NCBI GenBank assembly: GCA_020432045.1
Contig: JAGQHB010000030.1
Span: 1-64,000 of the forward strand
Direction: 5' to 3'
DNA: 64,000 nt
Source of the DNA: Dehalococcoidia bacterium
GTDB taxonomy: Bacteria; Chloroflexota; Dehalococcoidia; Tepidiformales; Tepidiformaceae
A model generated the notes under the pieces. The model was not told the origin of the DNA. It saw only the letters and a program-made list of their open reading frames with translations, and searched no databases. The position numbers were made by a program, and so were the translations under genes. Positions 50,828 through 59,423 of this stretch are shown here, one piece after another; the stretch's first letter is position 1; each line of letters starts with the position of its first letter.

Positions 50828-51268
50828 TCAGGCGACAACTTCCAGCGTATCGAAGATCTCCGGCTGGTTCTGCAATGTCTTATGGACGGGACAGCGGGAA
50901 GCAATTCGAAGGAGATCTTCGCGCTGGGCGTCGTCGAGGGGGCCGCGGAGGACGATCTTGCGGCGAAAGACATCGATGCGGCCCTCGCGAGGTTCGTTGC
51001 ACTCTTCGCAGTCGTCGGCATGGACGCGGTCGTGTTCGACTTCGACGGCCACCTCCTGGAGCGGATAGCCCTTGCGGCGGGCGTACATCTGGAGCGTCAT
51101 GGCGGTGCAGGCGCCGAGTGCGGCGGTGAGCAGCTCGTACGGTGTGGGGCCGAAGTCGTTGCCCTGGACGTCCGTTGGCTCATCCGTGACGAATGCGGCT
51201 CCGGGCATGGTGACGAGCTGGGCGTGGGTGTAGTCGGCGAGCGATTGGACGATGACGGACGTAGCCAT
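50828..51268 (-). CDS. OsmC family peroxiredoxin-like protein
   Basis: ATG 51268 is preceded by GGAGG. The 146-residue protein has GPTPYELLTAALGACTAMTL (first redox Cys) and LRIASRCPVHKTLQNQPE (second Cys), the pair used by OsmC/Ohr proteins to reduce organic or fatty-acid hydroperoxides. An added DDCEECNEPREGR segment has two more Cys. It lies upstream of the transaldolase gene with 37 bases between, and has its own promoter. Confidence 0.92.
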   Translation of the reverse strand: MATSVIVQSLADYTHAQLVTMPGAAFVTDEPTDVQGNDFGPTPYELLTAALGACTAMTLQMYARRKGYPLQEVAVEVEHDRVHADDCEECNEPREGRIDVFRRKIVLRGPLDDAQREDLLRIASRCPVHKTLQNQPEIFDTLEVVA

Positions 51269-51293
51269 TTTGGGGCCTCCAGAGGCACAAAAG

Positions 51294-51320
51294 ATTTTAC
51301 AGATTGGGATAGACAATCAA
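51294..51320 (-). promoter_or_regulatory. promoter of the OsmC gene
   Basis: On the minus strand TTGATT (51320-51315) and TAAAAT (51299-51294) flank a 15-base spacer. TAAAAT matches -10 at 5 of 6 positions; the spacer is shorter than the usual 17, so the -35 may lie elsewhere. Confidence 0.4.
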
Positions 51321-51346
51321 GGGATTGAGCGTGTTAGCATTTCCAC

Positions 51347-51418
51347 GGCGCGCGGGCGAGTAGAGACACCCCGCCCGAAGACGGGATGCCCGACCCATCC
51401 CGTCCTTGCCCGCGCGCC
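51347..51418. other. long nested hairpin, possible structured RNA or terminator
   Basis: GGCGCGCGGGCGAG (51347-51360) pairs with CTTGCCCGCGCGCC (51405-51418) over 14 positions including one G-U. Inside, ACGGGATG (51381-51388) pairs with CATCCCGT (51396-51403), or alternatively CCCG-AAGA-CGGG forms. It lies between the cupin gene end (51473) and the OsmC promoter. It could end cupin transcription, but it lacks a T run on either strand and its two alternative inner stems look like a switch. Confidence 0.5.
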
Positions 51419-51472
51419 AAGACCCCCGCGGCGAAGCGGTACCGGGCAGTGACCGTTGGGTCGATGGCGGGC

Positions 51473-51859
51473 TCAGTCGTCGATGTCGCCGCCGTCTAAC
51501 GGCAGCTTGTAGTCCTCGTGATGAGGTTCATGGCCAAGGGGCGCCTGGTCGTCGGCAGCAAGAGCGGGGACCGAGATGTTCATCACCACCGCGGAGCCAT
51601 CGACGGCGCGTGCGCCATGGACGACACCGGGCGTAATTTCGATCGCGTGGTGGGGTTCGATGATCTCTTCGACACCGTCACGCATAATCCCGGCTCGCCC
51701 TTCGAGCGCGACGTAGACCTGCGTCGATATGCGGTGGCGATGGAGATCAACGTGCTCCTTTCCCTCCTTTAGGCGAAAGACGCGGACCGACATTTTCGGA
51801 GCGTCGAAGTCGGTAAGCAGTTCATAGATGCCAACCGGAATAGGGCGTTGTTCGGCCAT
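51473..51859 (-). CDS. cupin domain protein
   Basis: The 128-residue single-barrel cupin is preceded by GGAGGT. HVDLHRHRISTQVYVALEGR carries the first metal motif (HxHxxxxxxxxxxxxG), and EIIEPHHAIEITPGVVHGAR the second, with all expected His. Substrate unknown. A late Asp/His-rich tail (GHEPHHEDYKLP) is unusual for the family. It reads toward the OsmC gene, with the nested hairpin between them. Confidence 0.82.
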   Translation of the reverse strand: MAEQRPIPVGIYELLTDFDAPKMSVRVFRLKEGKEHVDLHRHRISTQVYVALEGRAGIMRDGVEEIIEPHHAIEITPGVVHGARAVDGSAVVMNISVPALAADDQAPLGHEPHHEDYKLPLDGGDIDD

Positions 51860-51959
51860 CTGACCAGACCTCCTTTCCCGTAGCTCGGAAACACGGGGCC
51901 TTCAGGGTACAGCGATCGTGGCTATGACCGGCGGCCGTCCGGCCATTGATGCGGGCCGT

Positions 51960-52364
51960 TCAGACCCGGAAGGTGCGGACGCCACGAGCGGAGGCCTGCT
52001 TCCGCCGTTCAAAATGTCCCGATGCACGGGCTGCGAGGCTCGCCAGCAATCGCTCCATCCCGGCCCGCGACCGTTCGTCGCCGCCGGCGAAGGCGATTTC
52101 CATCTCGGCCGATTCGTCCGTCGTGGCGGCACTGGTTACGTGGGCTGTGATCGCAATCGGCGTGCCTGTCCAGTAGATCTCCAGCCAGAGCGTAGCGTTG
52201 ATGTCCGGGAGAAAGCGTGTCTGCAGGTCTGCCCCACGTTCCCAGATAGTGGTGACCGCCGCGGGATAGGGACGACCGTCGGGCCGGGTGCGGAAGACGG
52301 CATCGAGCCACACGGGATGGTGCTCGTGCGCGTGGCGGGCGGAACGGTCGTTCCAGGTGCTCAT
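51960..52364 (-). CDS. hypothetical protein
   Basis: The 134-residue protein is soluble, with a His-rich start (SARHAHEHHPVWLDAVF) and a segment LWLEIYWTGTPIAITAHVTS. I do not recognise it. Its start overlaps (ATGA) the end of an upstream frame that encodes EFLHEPGELQRHLRQRVDDV and then NPLNWPVLRPIVERGAVYGP; that frame has no good start codon and lies next to a decayed Uma2 gene, so it may be the 3' end of a broken upstream partner. It could be part of an eroded accessory island. Confidence 0.5.
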   Translation of the reverse strand: MSTWNDRSARHAHEHHPVWLDAVFRTRPDGRPYPAAVTTIWERGADLQTRFLPDINATLWLEIYWTGTPIAITAHVTSAATTDESAEMEIAFAGGDERSRAGMERLLASLAARASGHFERRKQASARGVRTFRV

Positions 52365-52639
52365 AACAATCGCAGGGCGTTCCCGTCACCGGGTCCGTAA
52401 ACGGCTCCTCTTTCCACTATCGGCCGCAACACCGGCCAGTTCAGGGGATTCACATCATCCACTCGCTGGCGCAGATGCCGCTGAAGCTCGCCAGGCTCGT
52501 GCAGAAACTCAATGATGGTGCTGCCCGGAAGGGGCGCCGGACGTCGCGCCGCGGTCGTCGTTCGGTCCGGATTGATTCCGCGACCACTGGGTGCTGGGGC
52601 GCCGGTCCAGTTGCATCTGGCAACGATGGTGCTGGCAGC

Positions 52640-53164
52640 GATCGGCCTCCGCAAAGAGCGCCTCGACGGTGAGCAGAGGCCGGGCACGGCAGTGCTGTGA
52701 ATCGGCATGTCGCCGGACAGCGTGACCCGCGTGCCCGCTTCGTAAATGCCGACGGACTCTCGCTCCATATGCACGACCCAGACTGAATGGACTCCCAAGA
52801 AGAGGTAGATGTCGACCTTTGCACGCATCTCCGTGCGGCTCGGGCTGGGGGAGGACTTCGATGGCGATGCCGGGCGGGCGCGACATCCGCTCATCACGCA
52901 CCGGCGCCGCGCTCGTATAGAAGGCGGCGTCCGGCGTGGGGGCGCTCGGGCCCCTTCCAGCGGTCTCGGGGATCACCGCGCGCGGTTCGACCGATACGAC
53001 CCCGAACGCATCCAGGTGCCGTGCGAGCAAAAGGCGATGCGTCCATGGCCCCAGCGTGGAGGCACCTTTTCGACCACCTCCCCGTCAATGAGCTCAAGAC
53101 GCTGCTCATCGATGCCCGGCATCGCGAGGAACTCGTCCAGGGAAAGGCGGGTCTTCCTGGCCAT
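52640..53164 (-). pseudogene. decayed Uma2 (DUF820) family gene
   Basis: ATG 53164 starts MARKTRLSLDEFLAMPGIDE, then QRLELIDGEVVEKVPP in one frame, the N-terminal Uma2 pattern. The protein continues in a second frame (LARHLDAFGVVSVEPRAVIP, DAAFYTSAAPVRDERMSRPP, GIAIEVLPQPEP), a third (EMRAKVDIYLFLGVHSVWVV, YEAGTRVTLSGD) and returns to the second (LLTVEALFAEADRC). Three or more frameshifts make it non-functional. Uma2 proteins have a restriction-endonuclease-like fold and occur often in mobile or accessory DNA. Confidence 0.75.
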
Positions 53165-53203
53165 GTCTGCAGCGTACTTCAGGAGCAAAGATCCCTGGGG
53201 ACG

Positions 53204-53599
53204 TTACCCATCGAGTTTTTGCCAGAAGGTGAGCCAGTTGCCGTCGGCGTCTTCAACGGTGAATTCGCGCTGGCCCCAGTCGCGAGGAGCGAGGGGATCG
53301 GCGATGACGGCACCCGCACCGGTCACGCGCTTGTAGAGGCCTTCCAGGTCGTCGGCTTCGACATAGAGGGCCATGGCAGCACGGCCGCGGCTGCGCTCGC
53401 TGATGGCCGCGTTGTAGGCGGGGCTATAGAGGTCGCCAACGCTTTCGAGCATGAGGCGGGCCGGACCGAAGCTGATGGAGACGTGGCCCTCGGCGGCTGT
53501 GCCACGCTCCAGGTGAAATCCAAGTGTTTCTGTATAAAAGATAAGAAGCCGGGCAAGGTCGTGCGAGCGGATCGCAGGGATCACAGGCCATTCAGCCAT
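53204..53599 (-). CDS. VOC family protein
   Basis: ATG 53599, with GGAGA upstream, gives a 131-residue VOC protein: AIRSHDLARLLIFYTETLGF, LYVEADDLEGLYKRVTGAGA, and QREFTVEDADGNWLTFWQKL at the end. It resembles the small dioxygenase/glyoxalase-like group. It is divergent from the next gene, which is also a VOC protein. Confidence 0.87.
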   Translation of the reverse strand: MAEWPVIPAIRSHDLARLLIFYTETLGFHLERGTAAEGHVSISFGPARLMLESVGDLYSPAYNAAISERSRGRAAMALYVEADDLEGLYKRVTGAGAVIADPLAPRDWGQREFTVEDADGNWLTFWQKLDG

Positions 53600-53711
53600 G
53601 ATGTATCTCCATTCAACTGAATTGGCATCAATAATAGCTGCGCCCACCGCAGCGGGATCGAGGCAACAGCACCGATCACACGCACCACGGAGCGGCGAGA
53701 AAGGACCGACA

Positions 53712-54197
53712 ATGCCAGCAGTCCAGAAGATCCGGCCATGTCTCTGGTTCAACAAGGAGGCTGAAGAAGCTACAACCTTCTATGCCTCGCTCTTTCAGAA
53801 TTCGAAAATCCTGAACGTATCCCGTTACGGGGAGGGTGGACCGATGCCGGCGGGGACGGCCTTCGTGGTCGAATTTGAACTCGCCGGCCAGCAGTTCCAG
53901 GCACTCAATGGCGGACCGGAGTTCCAGTTCACGGAAGCGATCTCCCTTTCCGTGGACTGCAAGACGCAGGAAGAGGTGGACCATCTCTGGAATGCGCTGA
54001 CCGCCAACGGTGGCGAGGAAAGCCAGTGCGGCTGGCTGAAGGACCGCTTCGGCCTCTCCTGGCAGATCGTGCCCGAGCGGCTCGGGCAGCTCATGAGCAG
54101 CCCGGATGCGGCGGCAGCACAGCGGACGATGGAGGCGATGTTGCAGATGCGGAAGCTTGATATCGCGACACTGGAGCGGGCCGCAGCTGGCGGCTAA
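53712..54197 (+). CDS. PhnB-type VOC protein
   Basis: ATG 53712, with AAGGA upstream, is chosen; the frame back to 53598 is not needed. The 161-residue protein matches the PhnB/3-demethylubiquinone-methyltransferase-like VOC group: KIRPCLWFNKEAEEATTFYA, GGPEFQFTEAISLSVDC, TQEEVDHLWNAL, GGEESQCGWLKDRFGLSWQI, VPERLGQLMSSPDAAAAQRT. Such proteins are annotated as methyltransferase-like but their function is unproven. Confidence 0.9.
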   Translation: MPAVQKIRPCLWFNKEAEEATTFYASLFQNSKILNVSRYGEGGPMPAGTAFVVEFELAGQQFQALNGGPEFQFTEAISLSVDCKTQEEVDHLWNALTANGGEESQCGWLKDRFGLSWQIVPERLGQLMSSPDAAAAQRTMEAMLQMRKLDIATLERAAAGG

Positions 54198-54265
54198 CCC
54201 TGTTCGCGCCCCGGCCGCGCGCGTAGACTCCCGTTGCATCCGGGAACGTTGCAGGAGGAATCAGA

Positions 54266-55345
54266 ATGAAAGCAGCAGTCTTCCATGGCGCGAATCAGCC
54301 GCTCACCATCGAGGAGATCGAGGTCGACCAGCCGATGGCACGCGAAGTGCTCGTCAAGACAATGGCGACGGGCGTCTGTCACAGCGACCTTCACTTTGTT
54401 GATGGGTACTACCCGATGATGGCGCCGACGATCCTGGGCCACGAAGGCGCGGGCGTCGTCGAAGCCGTCGGTTCGATGGTGACCCAGTTCAAGCCGGGCG
54501 ACCACGTGATCGCCTGCCTTTCCGTCTTCTGCGGGACGTGTGAGCGCTGTGTGAGCGGCGAATCGTATCTGTGCCGCAGCCCCGAAGTCCGTCGCGGCCC
54601 GAAAGATCCGCCGAAGTACACCTGGAACGGCAACCCCGTGAACCAGTTCGCGAACCTTTCGACCTATGCCGAGAAGATGCTCGTGCACGAGAACGCGATC
54701 GTGAAGGTGCGCGACGACATGCCATGGGAGGGCGCCGCCCTGATTGGCTGCGGCGTGACCACCGGTGTCGGTGCGGCCATGAACACGGCGGCGATCAAGC
54801 CGGGTTCGACCGTCGCCGTTTGGGGCGCCGGCGGCGTCGGCCTTTCAGCGATCCAGGGGGCGCGTATCGCTGGCGCCCGCACGATCATCGCTGTCGATAT
54901 CCACGAGAATAAGATGAAGACGGCCCGTGACCTCGGAGCCACGCACACGGTCGACGCATCCAGCGGCGACCCGATCCAGAAAGTGCTGGACATCGTCCCC
55001 GGGGGAGTCGACTACGCGTTCGAGTGCATCGGACTCAAGGTGGCGGCGGAACAGGCCTACGGGGCGATCCGCGATGGAGGCGTTGCCACGGTCGTGGGCA
55101 TGATCCCGGTCGGCCAGAAGATCGAGATCGAAGGCTCATCGATGCTTCGCGGCAAGAAGCTCCAGGGCTGCAGCATGGGCTCCAACCACTTCAAGGTGCA
55201 CATGCCGCAATACGTGGACCTGTACATGCAGGGCCGGCTCAAGCTTGACGAGATGGTGACGCGCACAGGCGCGCTCGAAGATGTCAACGAGGCGTTCCGT
55301 GCGATGAAGGCAGGCGAAGTAGCGCGCACCGTCCTCAAGTTCTAA
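54266..55345 (+). CDS. zinc-dependent alcohol dehydrogenase (MDR)
   Basis: The 359-residue enzyme has the catalytic zinc site at GVCHSDLHF (Cys38) and LGHEGAG (His59), and the structural zinc loop with four Cys around residues 89-103 (CGTCERCVSGESYLC). The NAD site is WGAGGVGLSAIQGARIAGA with AVDI after it, which favours NAD+. This matches class III/mycothiol-type alcohol dehydrogenases. AGGAGG precedes the ATG. A strong terminator follows 22 bases after the stop. Confidence 0.93.
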   Translation: MKAAVFHGANQPLTIEEIEVDQPMAREVLVKTMATGVCHSDLHFVDGYYPMMAPTILGHEGAGVVEAVGSMVTQFKPGDHVIACLSVFCGTCERCVSGESYLCRSPEVRRGPKDPPKYTWNGNPVNQFANLSTYAEKMLVHENAIVKVRDDMPWEGAALIGCGVTTGVGAAMNTAAIKPGSTVAVWGAGGVGLSAIQGARIAGARTIIAVDIHENKMKTARDLGATHTVDASSGDPIQKVLDIVPGGVDYAFECIGLKVAAEQAYGAIRDGGVATVVGMIPVGQKIEIEGSSMLRGKKLQGCSMGSNHFKVHMPQYVDLYMQGRLKLDEMVTRTGALEDVNEAFRAMKAGEVARTVLKF

Positions 55346-55367
55346 TCCGTTTCACAGGGCACACAGG

Positions 55368-55397
55368 CGAAGCCGGGCCTCCGAAGGCCCGGCTTCG
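55368..55397 (+). terminator. terminator of the alcohol dehydrogenase gene
   Basis: A 13-bp perfect stem, CGAAGCCGGGCCT with AGGCCCGGCTTCG, closes a CCGA loop. It is followed by TTGCGTTT and lies 22 bases after the stop codon. Confidence 0.88.
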
Positions 55398-55508
55398 TTG
55401 CGTTTGCGACATTTGGTGACGACTTTGGAAAAAACGTCGACTAATTCATAGATCGCGAACTAACTGGCTGGTAAATAGGAGCGAGCACGCGGACACCTCC
55501 AGCGCCCC

Positions 55509-55544
55509 GGGATGAGTGCCGGCCAAGAGCCGGTGCTCAATCCC
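55509..55544 (+). other. bulged hairpin in the leader of a small membrane protein gene
   Basis: GGGATGAGTGCCGGC (55509-55523) pairs with GCCGGTGCTCAATCCC (55529-55544) with small bulges around a CAAGA loop. It is 56 bases upstream of ATG 55600. A GGAG/CTCC pair lies just before it. No known riboswitch class was recognised; the structure may be accidental. Confidence 0.35.
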
Positions 55545-55599
55545 GCCGTTCCAGCCTTTCTTGCCTGATCGTTATCGTCTTTCGTGGTGGACTAGAGCC

Positions 55600-55869
55600 A
55601 TGGACATGCAGCTCTTAATGGTCATCGTGCTTCCACTGCTCGGGATCGCGGGCGGGGTCGTCGGCTGGAGGGCGGCCGGCAAGAACAAGGACCTCGGGCG
55701 TCCGGCCACCGGCTGGCAGGACGATTCGCTTGAGGCCTGGCGCAAGGACCGTGAGCAGGCCGCAGCCGAAGACCGGGAGTTGCGAGCGAAAGAGCGCGAG
55801 GAGCGCCTCGCGGCGGGCCACGCGGAAGAAGAAGTGGAGACCGTGCGCCAGCAGCGCATCGGCGGGTAG
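55600..55869 (+). CDS. small single-helix membrane protein
   Basis: ATG 55600 starts an 89-residue protein with one N-terminal helix (LLMVIVLPLLGIAGGVVGWR) and a long charged, coiled-coil-like tail (LEAWRKDREQAAAEDRELRA, KEREERLAAGHAEEEVETVR). Earlier in-frame ATG 55516 would extend into the hairpin region and is unlikely. Function unknown. The glycosylase gene begins 33 bases later. Confidence 0.65.
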   Translation: MDMQLLMVIVLPLLGIAGGVVGWRAAGKNKDLGRPATGWQDDSLEAWRKDREQAAAEDRELRAKEREERLAAGHAEEEVETVRQQRIGG

Positions 55870-55902
55870 ACGTGCCGCGGCAACGCCACTAGGCTCCGGC
55901 CC

Positions 55903-56751
55903 ATGCCCGAAATCCCGGAACTGGAAGCGATCCGGGGGTTCTTTAACGAACACCTCAGCGGCAGCGTGATCGCCACGGTCGAGACGCGCATCCCCCCCGT
56001 GTTTCGAACGCCGGCAAAAGAGCTTCGCGACACGCTGCCGGGCGACACCTTCGGCGAGATCGGACGGCACGGCAAGTTCCTGCTGTTCGGCCTGACCTCC
56101 GGGCGCACGCTGGCGATCAACCCGATGCTGACCGGCCGCTTCCAGTACATCCCGGCAAAGACGCGGATCGCCGCGAAGGCCTGCCTGGTCATGGGCCTGG
56201 TTGGCACGGACGACCAGCTTCGCTATGTCGACGATCGGCTCATGGGCAAGGTGTACCTCGTCCCCGGCGAACAGCTGGCGCTCATCCCAAACTGGGAGTC
56301 GAACGGGCCGGACCTGCTGGACCCGGCGCTGGATGAGGAGGCATGGGTCGCGCGGATCAAAAAGTATCGCGGCGCCATCAAGAATGTGATCGTGAAGGCC
56401 GAGTTCGTGCAGGGCATCGGCAATGCGTATAGCGACGAGATCCTCTGGGAAGCGCGGATCAACCCGTACACGACGCGCACGGAGCTAACGGAGAGCGACC
56501 TCCGAAGCCTGTACAGGGCGGCCAAGACCGTGATGGCATGGGCGACACCGCTGGCGGCCGAACGCATGATCAAGGACGGCAGCCTGAACTACGAGGAACG
56601 CCGGGATTTCGTGCGCGTCCATCGCCGGGGTGGCGAACCCTGCCCGCGCTGCGGCGCGGCGATCAGCGAGATCACCGCGAATCAGCGGATCACGAGCTTC
56701 TGCCGGCAGTGCCAGCCGGGCGGCCCGAGCGGCGCAGTGCCGCCCCGCTAG
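55903..56751 (+). CDS. Fpg/Nei family DNA glycosylase
   Basis: The 282-residue protein begins MPEIPELEAIRGFF, giving the catalytic Pro2 and Glu3 that make the Schiff base in this family. The helix-two-turn-helix region reads VQGIGNAYSDEILWEARI, and a zinc finger at the C-terminus has CPRCGAAISEI and then FCRQCQ. It removes oxidised bases from DNA and nicks the backbone. Some canonical loop residues differ from Fpg (PEIPELE instead of PELPEVE), so Fpg versus Nei is not decided. Confidence 0.9.
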   Translation: MPEIPELEAIRGFFNEHLSGSVIATVETRIPPVFRTPAKELRDTLPGDTFGEIGRHGKFLLFGLTSGRTLAINPMLTGRFQYIPAKTRIAAKACLVMGLVGTDDQLRYVDDRLMGKVYLVPGEQLALIPNWESNGPDLLDPALDEEAWVARIKKYRGAIKNVIVKAEFVQGIGNAYSDEILWEARINPYTTRTELTESDLRSLYRAAKTVMAWATPLAAERMIKDGSLNYEERRDFVRVHRRGGEPCPRCGAAISEITANQRITSFCRQCQPGGPSGAVPPR

Positions 56752-56804
56752 ACAGCAAGGCGTTGGTAACGATCCACAACCGGATAGTCAGCTAGCATGC
56801 GTTT

Positions 56805-57647
56805 GTGATTGGATCCACGGCCGTCGTCCTCGACTCTGCCTGCTACCTGCCGGGCCACGTCATCGCCCGGTACGGCGCTGTCGTCGTACCGCTGACCGTA
56901 GCAGTGAATGGCGTGGCACACCGTGAGTTCGAAGACATCGACACGACGCTGTTCTACGCGAGGCTCGCGGCTGGCGATTCGGTCACGACGAGCCAACCTC
57001 CACCCGGACGCTTCATTGATGCGTACACACGCGCTGCCAGGGACGGGGCGGAACGCGTTCTCTCGATCCACATCGGCTCCAACGTTTCGGGGACGGTAAA
57101 TAGCGCGAGGGTCGCCGCCCGGGAATCGCCGATCCCGGTACATATCGTCGACACGGGGCAGGCATCGTTCGTGGAGGGGCTGTGCGCCTGGGAAGCGATG
57201 GAAGCGCTGGCCGGCGGCGCTTCGATTGGGGCGGCGGAGGCAGCGGCACACCGTGCGAGCGCGGCTTCGGGAAACGTCTTCGTCGTGCGCGGCACGGAGC
57301 TGCTGGAACGGGGTGGCCGCTACGTGGCGGGGGAACCCGTCACCGGCGTGCCGGTGCTCGCGATGATCGATGGGGCGGTTCGGCCGATCGGATCGGCGGC
57401 GACGGTGGAGGAGGCGATGCAGGCGATGACGGGCCACGTCGCGGCCGCGCTGGCGGCGCACCCGGGCAAGCAGTTCCGGATCGGTGTCTCCAACGGGGCT
57501 GCGGATGAACTGGCGGAGCAGTTGGAATGGCGCATCCGCGAACTGGCGCCACGCGCGGAGGTCATGCAGTACGAAATCGGCCCCGCGGTGGGCGCGCACA
57601 CGGGGCCGGGCTGCACAGGCGCGGTGTTCCTCCCGCGGCCTGTCTAA
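56805..57647 (+). CDS. DegV family protein
   Basis: GTG 56805 starts a 280-residue DegV protein: STAVVLDSACYLPGHVIARY, VVPLTVAVNGVAHREFEDID, SVTTSQPPPGRFIDAYTRAA with the SQPxP lipid-binding loop, and SIHIGSNVSGTVNSARVAA. DegV/FakB proteins bind a fatty acid, often to present it to a fatty-acid kinase. No fakA is nearby. The stop overlaps the convergent lipoprotein gene by 4 bases. Confidence 0.9.
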   Translation: MIGSTAVVLDSACYLPGHVIARYGAVVVPLTVAVNGVAHREFEDIDTTLFYARLAAGDSVTTSQPPPGRFIDAYTRAARDGAERVLSIHIGSNVSGTVNSARVAARESPIPVHIVDTGQASFVEGLCAWEAMEALAGGASIGAAEAAAHRASAASGNVFVVRGTELLERGGRYVAGEPVTGVPVLAMIDGAVRPIGSAATVEEAMQAMTGHVAAALAAHPGKQFRIGVSNGAADELAEQLEWRIRELAPRAEVMQYEIGPAVGAHTGPGCTGAVFLPRPV

Positions 57648-59275
57648 CGGGAGACGAGGGGGTTAGGGATGCGCCAGAGGCCAGCGGGCGTCCCCCAGTT
57701 GGCGGAGAGAAGCAGCAGGTCACCGGACTCTTCGATCGCGAGCGATGCGCAATCGAAGTCTCGTTCGGGCTGGAAGGGGAATGCCTTCGCGCCGCTTCCG
57801 GGGAGGGTCGCGATGAGCGTCCCATCGACGAAGTCGTAGCTCCAGATCGTGCCGTCCGGGGCGGTGGCGAAGCAAGAATCGCCGGTGAGCTGCAGCCGGG
57901 TCAGGGTCCCATCGGCGGAAAGAAGGTAGGCGTCGCCGAAGTCGACAACCACGACAAGGCTGTCTCCCGGCCCACCGGTCATCTCCCAGATCTCCTTAGC
58001 GAGGCCAGTGTCGACGGTTTCGACGCGGCCGCCCGGAGTGATACGCCGCAGGCGGGCGAACTCATCGGCACTGAGGGCCCATTCGGTAAACCAGATCGTG
58101 CCATCATCTGAGGCGGCGACGGCCCACACCGACCCGAGGACGACATCGAGCGCGGGACCGTCCGGGTGCTGGTCGCAGTCTTCGCCGCGAGGTTTGCAAG
58201 CGCGGCCGGCGACCACCGTCTTCGTGCCGCTGGCACCGATGCGGACGATTTTGGCCCCGTCGAAGCCGGATTCGTCGACGATGATGACGTTGCCGTTGCG
58301 GTCCGTGTCGAAGGTCCACGCATCCGTATTGAGTTGGCCGGTCTCGCAATTGGTGTCCAACATGACAACGGAGAAGGAGCCTTCGAGTAGGATCCGGCCG
58401 CCTGGATATGCGGCGATCTTGCTCGCAAATTTGTCGACCTCGAAGTCCGGGCAGAGGGCCGGGGTGGTCTCCCAGGGCAGGAGCGGTCCAGCGATGCGCA
58501 CGGACGGGACGCTTTCGCGGTCTGGCTTTTCCGGGACGTGGGGGGCGGCCGGGCCGGCGGATGAGAATGTTGAGCCGAAGAGGCTGAGCGGGCTGTCGAC
58601 GACGTCGTAGGGGAGCTTGAAGTCACTGTCGGCGGGTTCGCGGGCAGCCACCAGCTCGATGCGGCCGGGTTCACCATCGAACTCGCCCTCGATCAGCACG
58701 AGGAGGCCGGTGTCCTTCGCGATGCAAATGGTCCCGGCATCGTCACCGGGGCGGCTGATATCCAGGCAACGCACGTCGAGCCCCGCGACCTTGCGGTCGC
58801 CGGCATCGGTGATCTCGGCATCCTTGTCGCCGGCTATTTCGTCCATGATGGACGTCGAGTCGAAGAAGAAACCGTTGAGGTCGCCGGTGGAGTCGTCATC
58901 ATTTTCGTCGCTGCTGTAGCAGGCGGATTCGATTGTCGACGAGCCGCCGGGCATCGTCCCTCCGACGCAGAAGAAGCCTTCGCCAGCGACCGAAAAGACG
59001 GCGAACTCGCCGTCGTTGGCAAGGACGCGTACGGCCTTGTCGGAGCCACGCTGCGCCAGCACGAGCGTGCCGGACGCCACATCGTCATCCGGGAAGTCGA
59101 GCGCGTATTCGAGGTAGTAGGCCTCTTTGTTCATCTCCTGGACGGAGGCGGCGAGCACTTCCCGCGGGTCTTTGATGCGGGCGATGCTGCCGGCAACATC
59201 GGACGCGCCGCCACAGGCCGTGAGGATTGCCGCGGCCACCGGTAGCAGGACGACGGCAGACAGGGTTCGGCGCAT
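57644..59275 (-). CDS. lipoprotein with C-terminal beta-propeller
   Basis: ATG 59275 (MRRTLSAVVLLPVAAAILTA, then CGG) gives a lipoprotein with Cys21; the frame to 59440 is not supported. The N-terminal half (about 35-225) is a LppX/DUF-like exported domain with several Cys. The C-terminal half has repeats of about 50 residues typical of a beta-propeller (IVDESGFDGAKIVRIGASG, AVAASDDGTIWFTEWALSA, LRRITPGGRVETVDTGL, TAPDGTIWSYDFVDGTL), like virginiamycin B lyase or NHL proteins. Function unknown; it is outside the membrane. Confidence 0.82.
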   Translation of the reverse strand: MRRTLSAVVLLPVAAAILTACGGASDVAGSIARIKDPREVLAASVQEMNKEAYYLEYALDFPDDDVASGTLVLAQRGSDKAVRVLANDGEFAVFSVAGEGFFCVGGTMPGGSSTIESACYSSDENDDDSTGDLNGFFFDSTSIMDEIAGDKDAEITDAGDRKVAGLDVRCLDISRPGDDAGTICIAKDTGLLVLIEGEFDGEPGRIELVAAREPADSDFKLPYDVVDSPLSLFGSTFSSAGPAAPHVPEKPDRESVPSVRIAGPLLPWETTPALCPDFEVDKFASKIAAYPGGRILLEGSFSVVMLDTNCETGQLNTDAWTFDTDRNGNVIIVDESGFDGAKIVRIGASGTKTVVAGRACKPRGEDCDQHPDGPALDVVLGSVWAVAASDDGTIWFTEWALSADEFARLRRITPGGRVETVDTGLAKEIWEMTGGPGDSLVVVVDFGDAYLLSADGTLTRLQLTGDSCFATAPDGTIWSYDFVDGTLIATLPGSGAKAFPFQPERDFDCASLAIEESGDLLLLSANWGTPAGLWRIPNPLVSR

Positions 59276-59423
59276 GGTGGACCGCTCCGGGCGAAGGCTC
59301 GCCGCCTTCAGCATCGGCCGTCGTAGCGGATTTCGGCACGTATCGAAGGTGGCAGGCGGGTGACGGCAGCAGTCGCGGTTACGTGACGCGCGCCATTCCA
59401 GCGTCCGGCCCGCGTATGCGACG

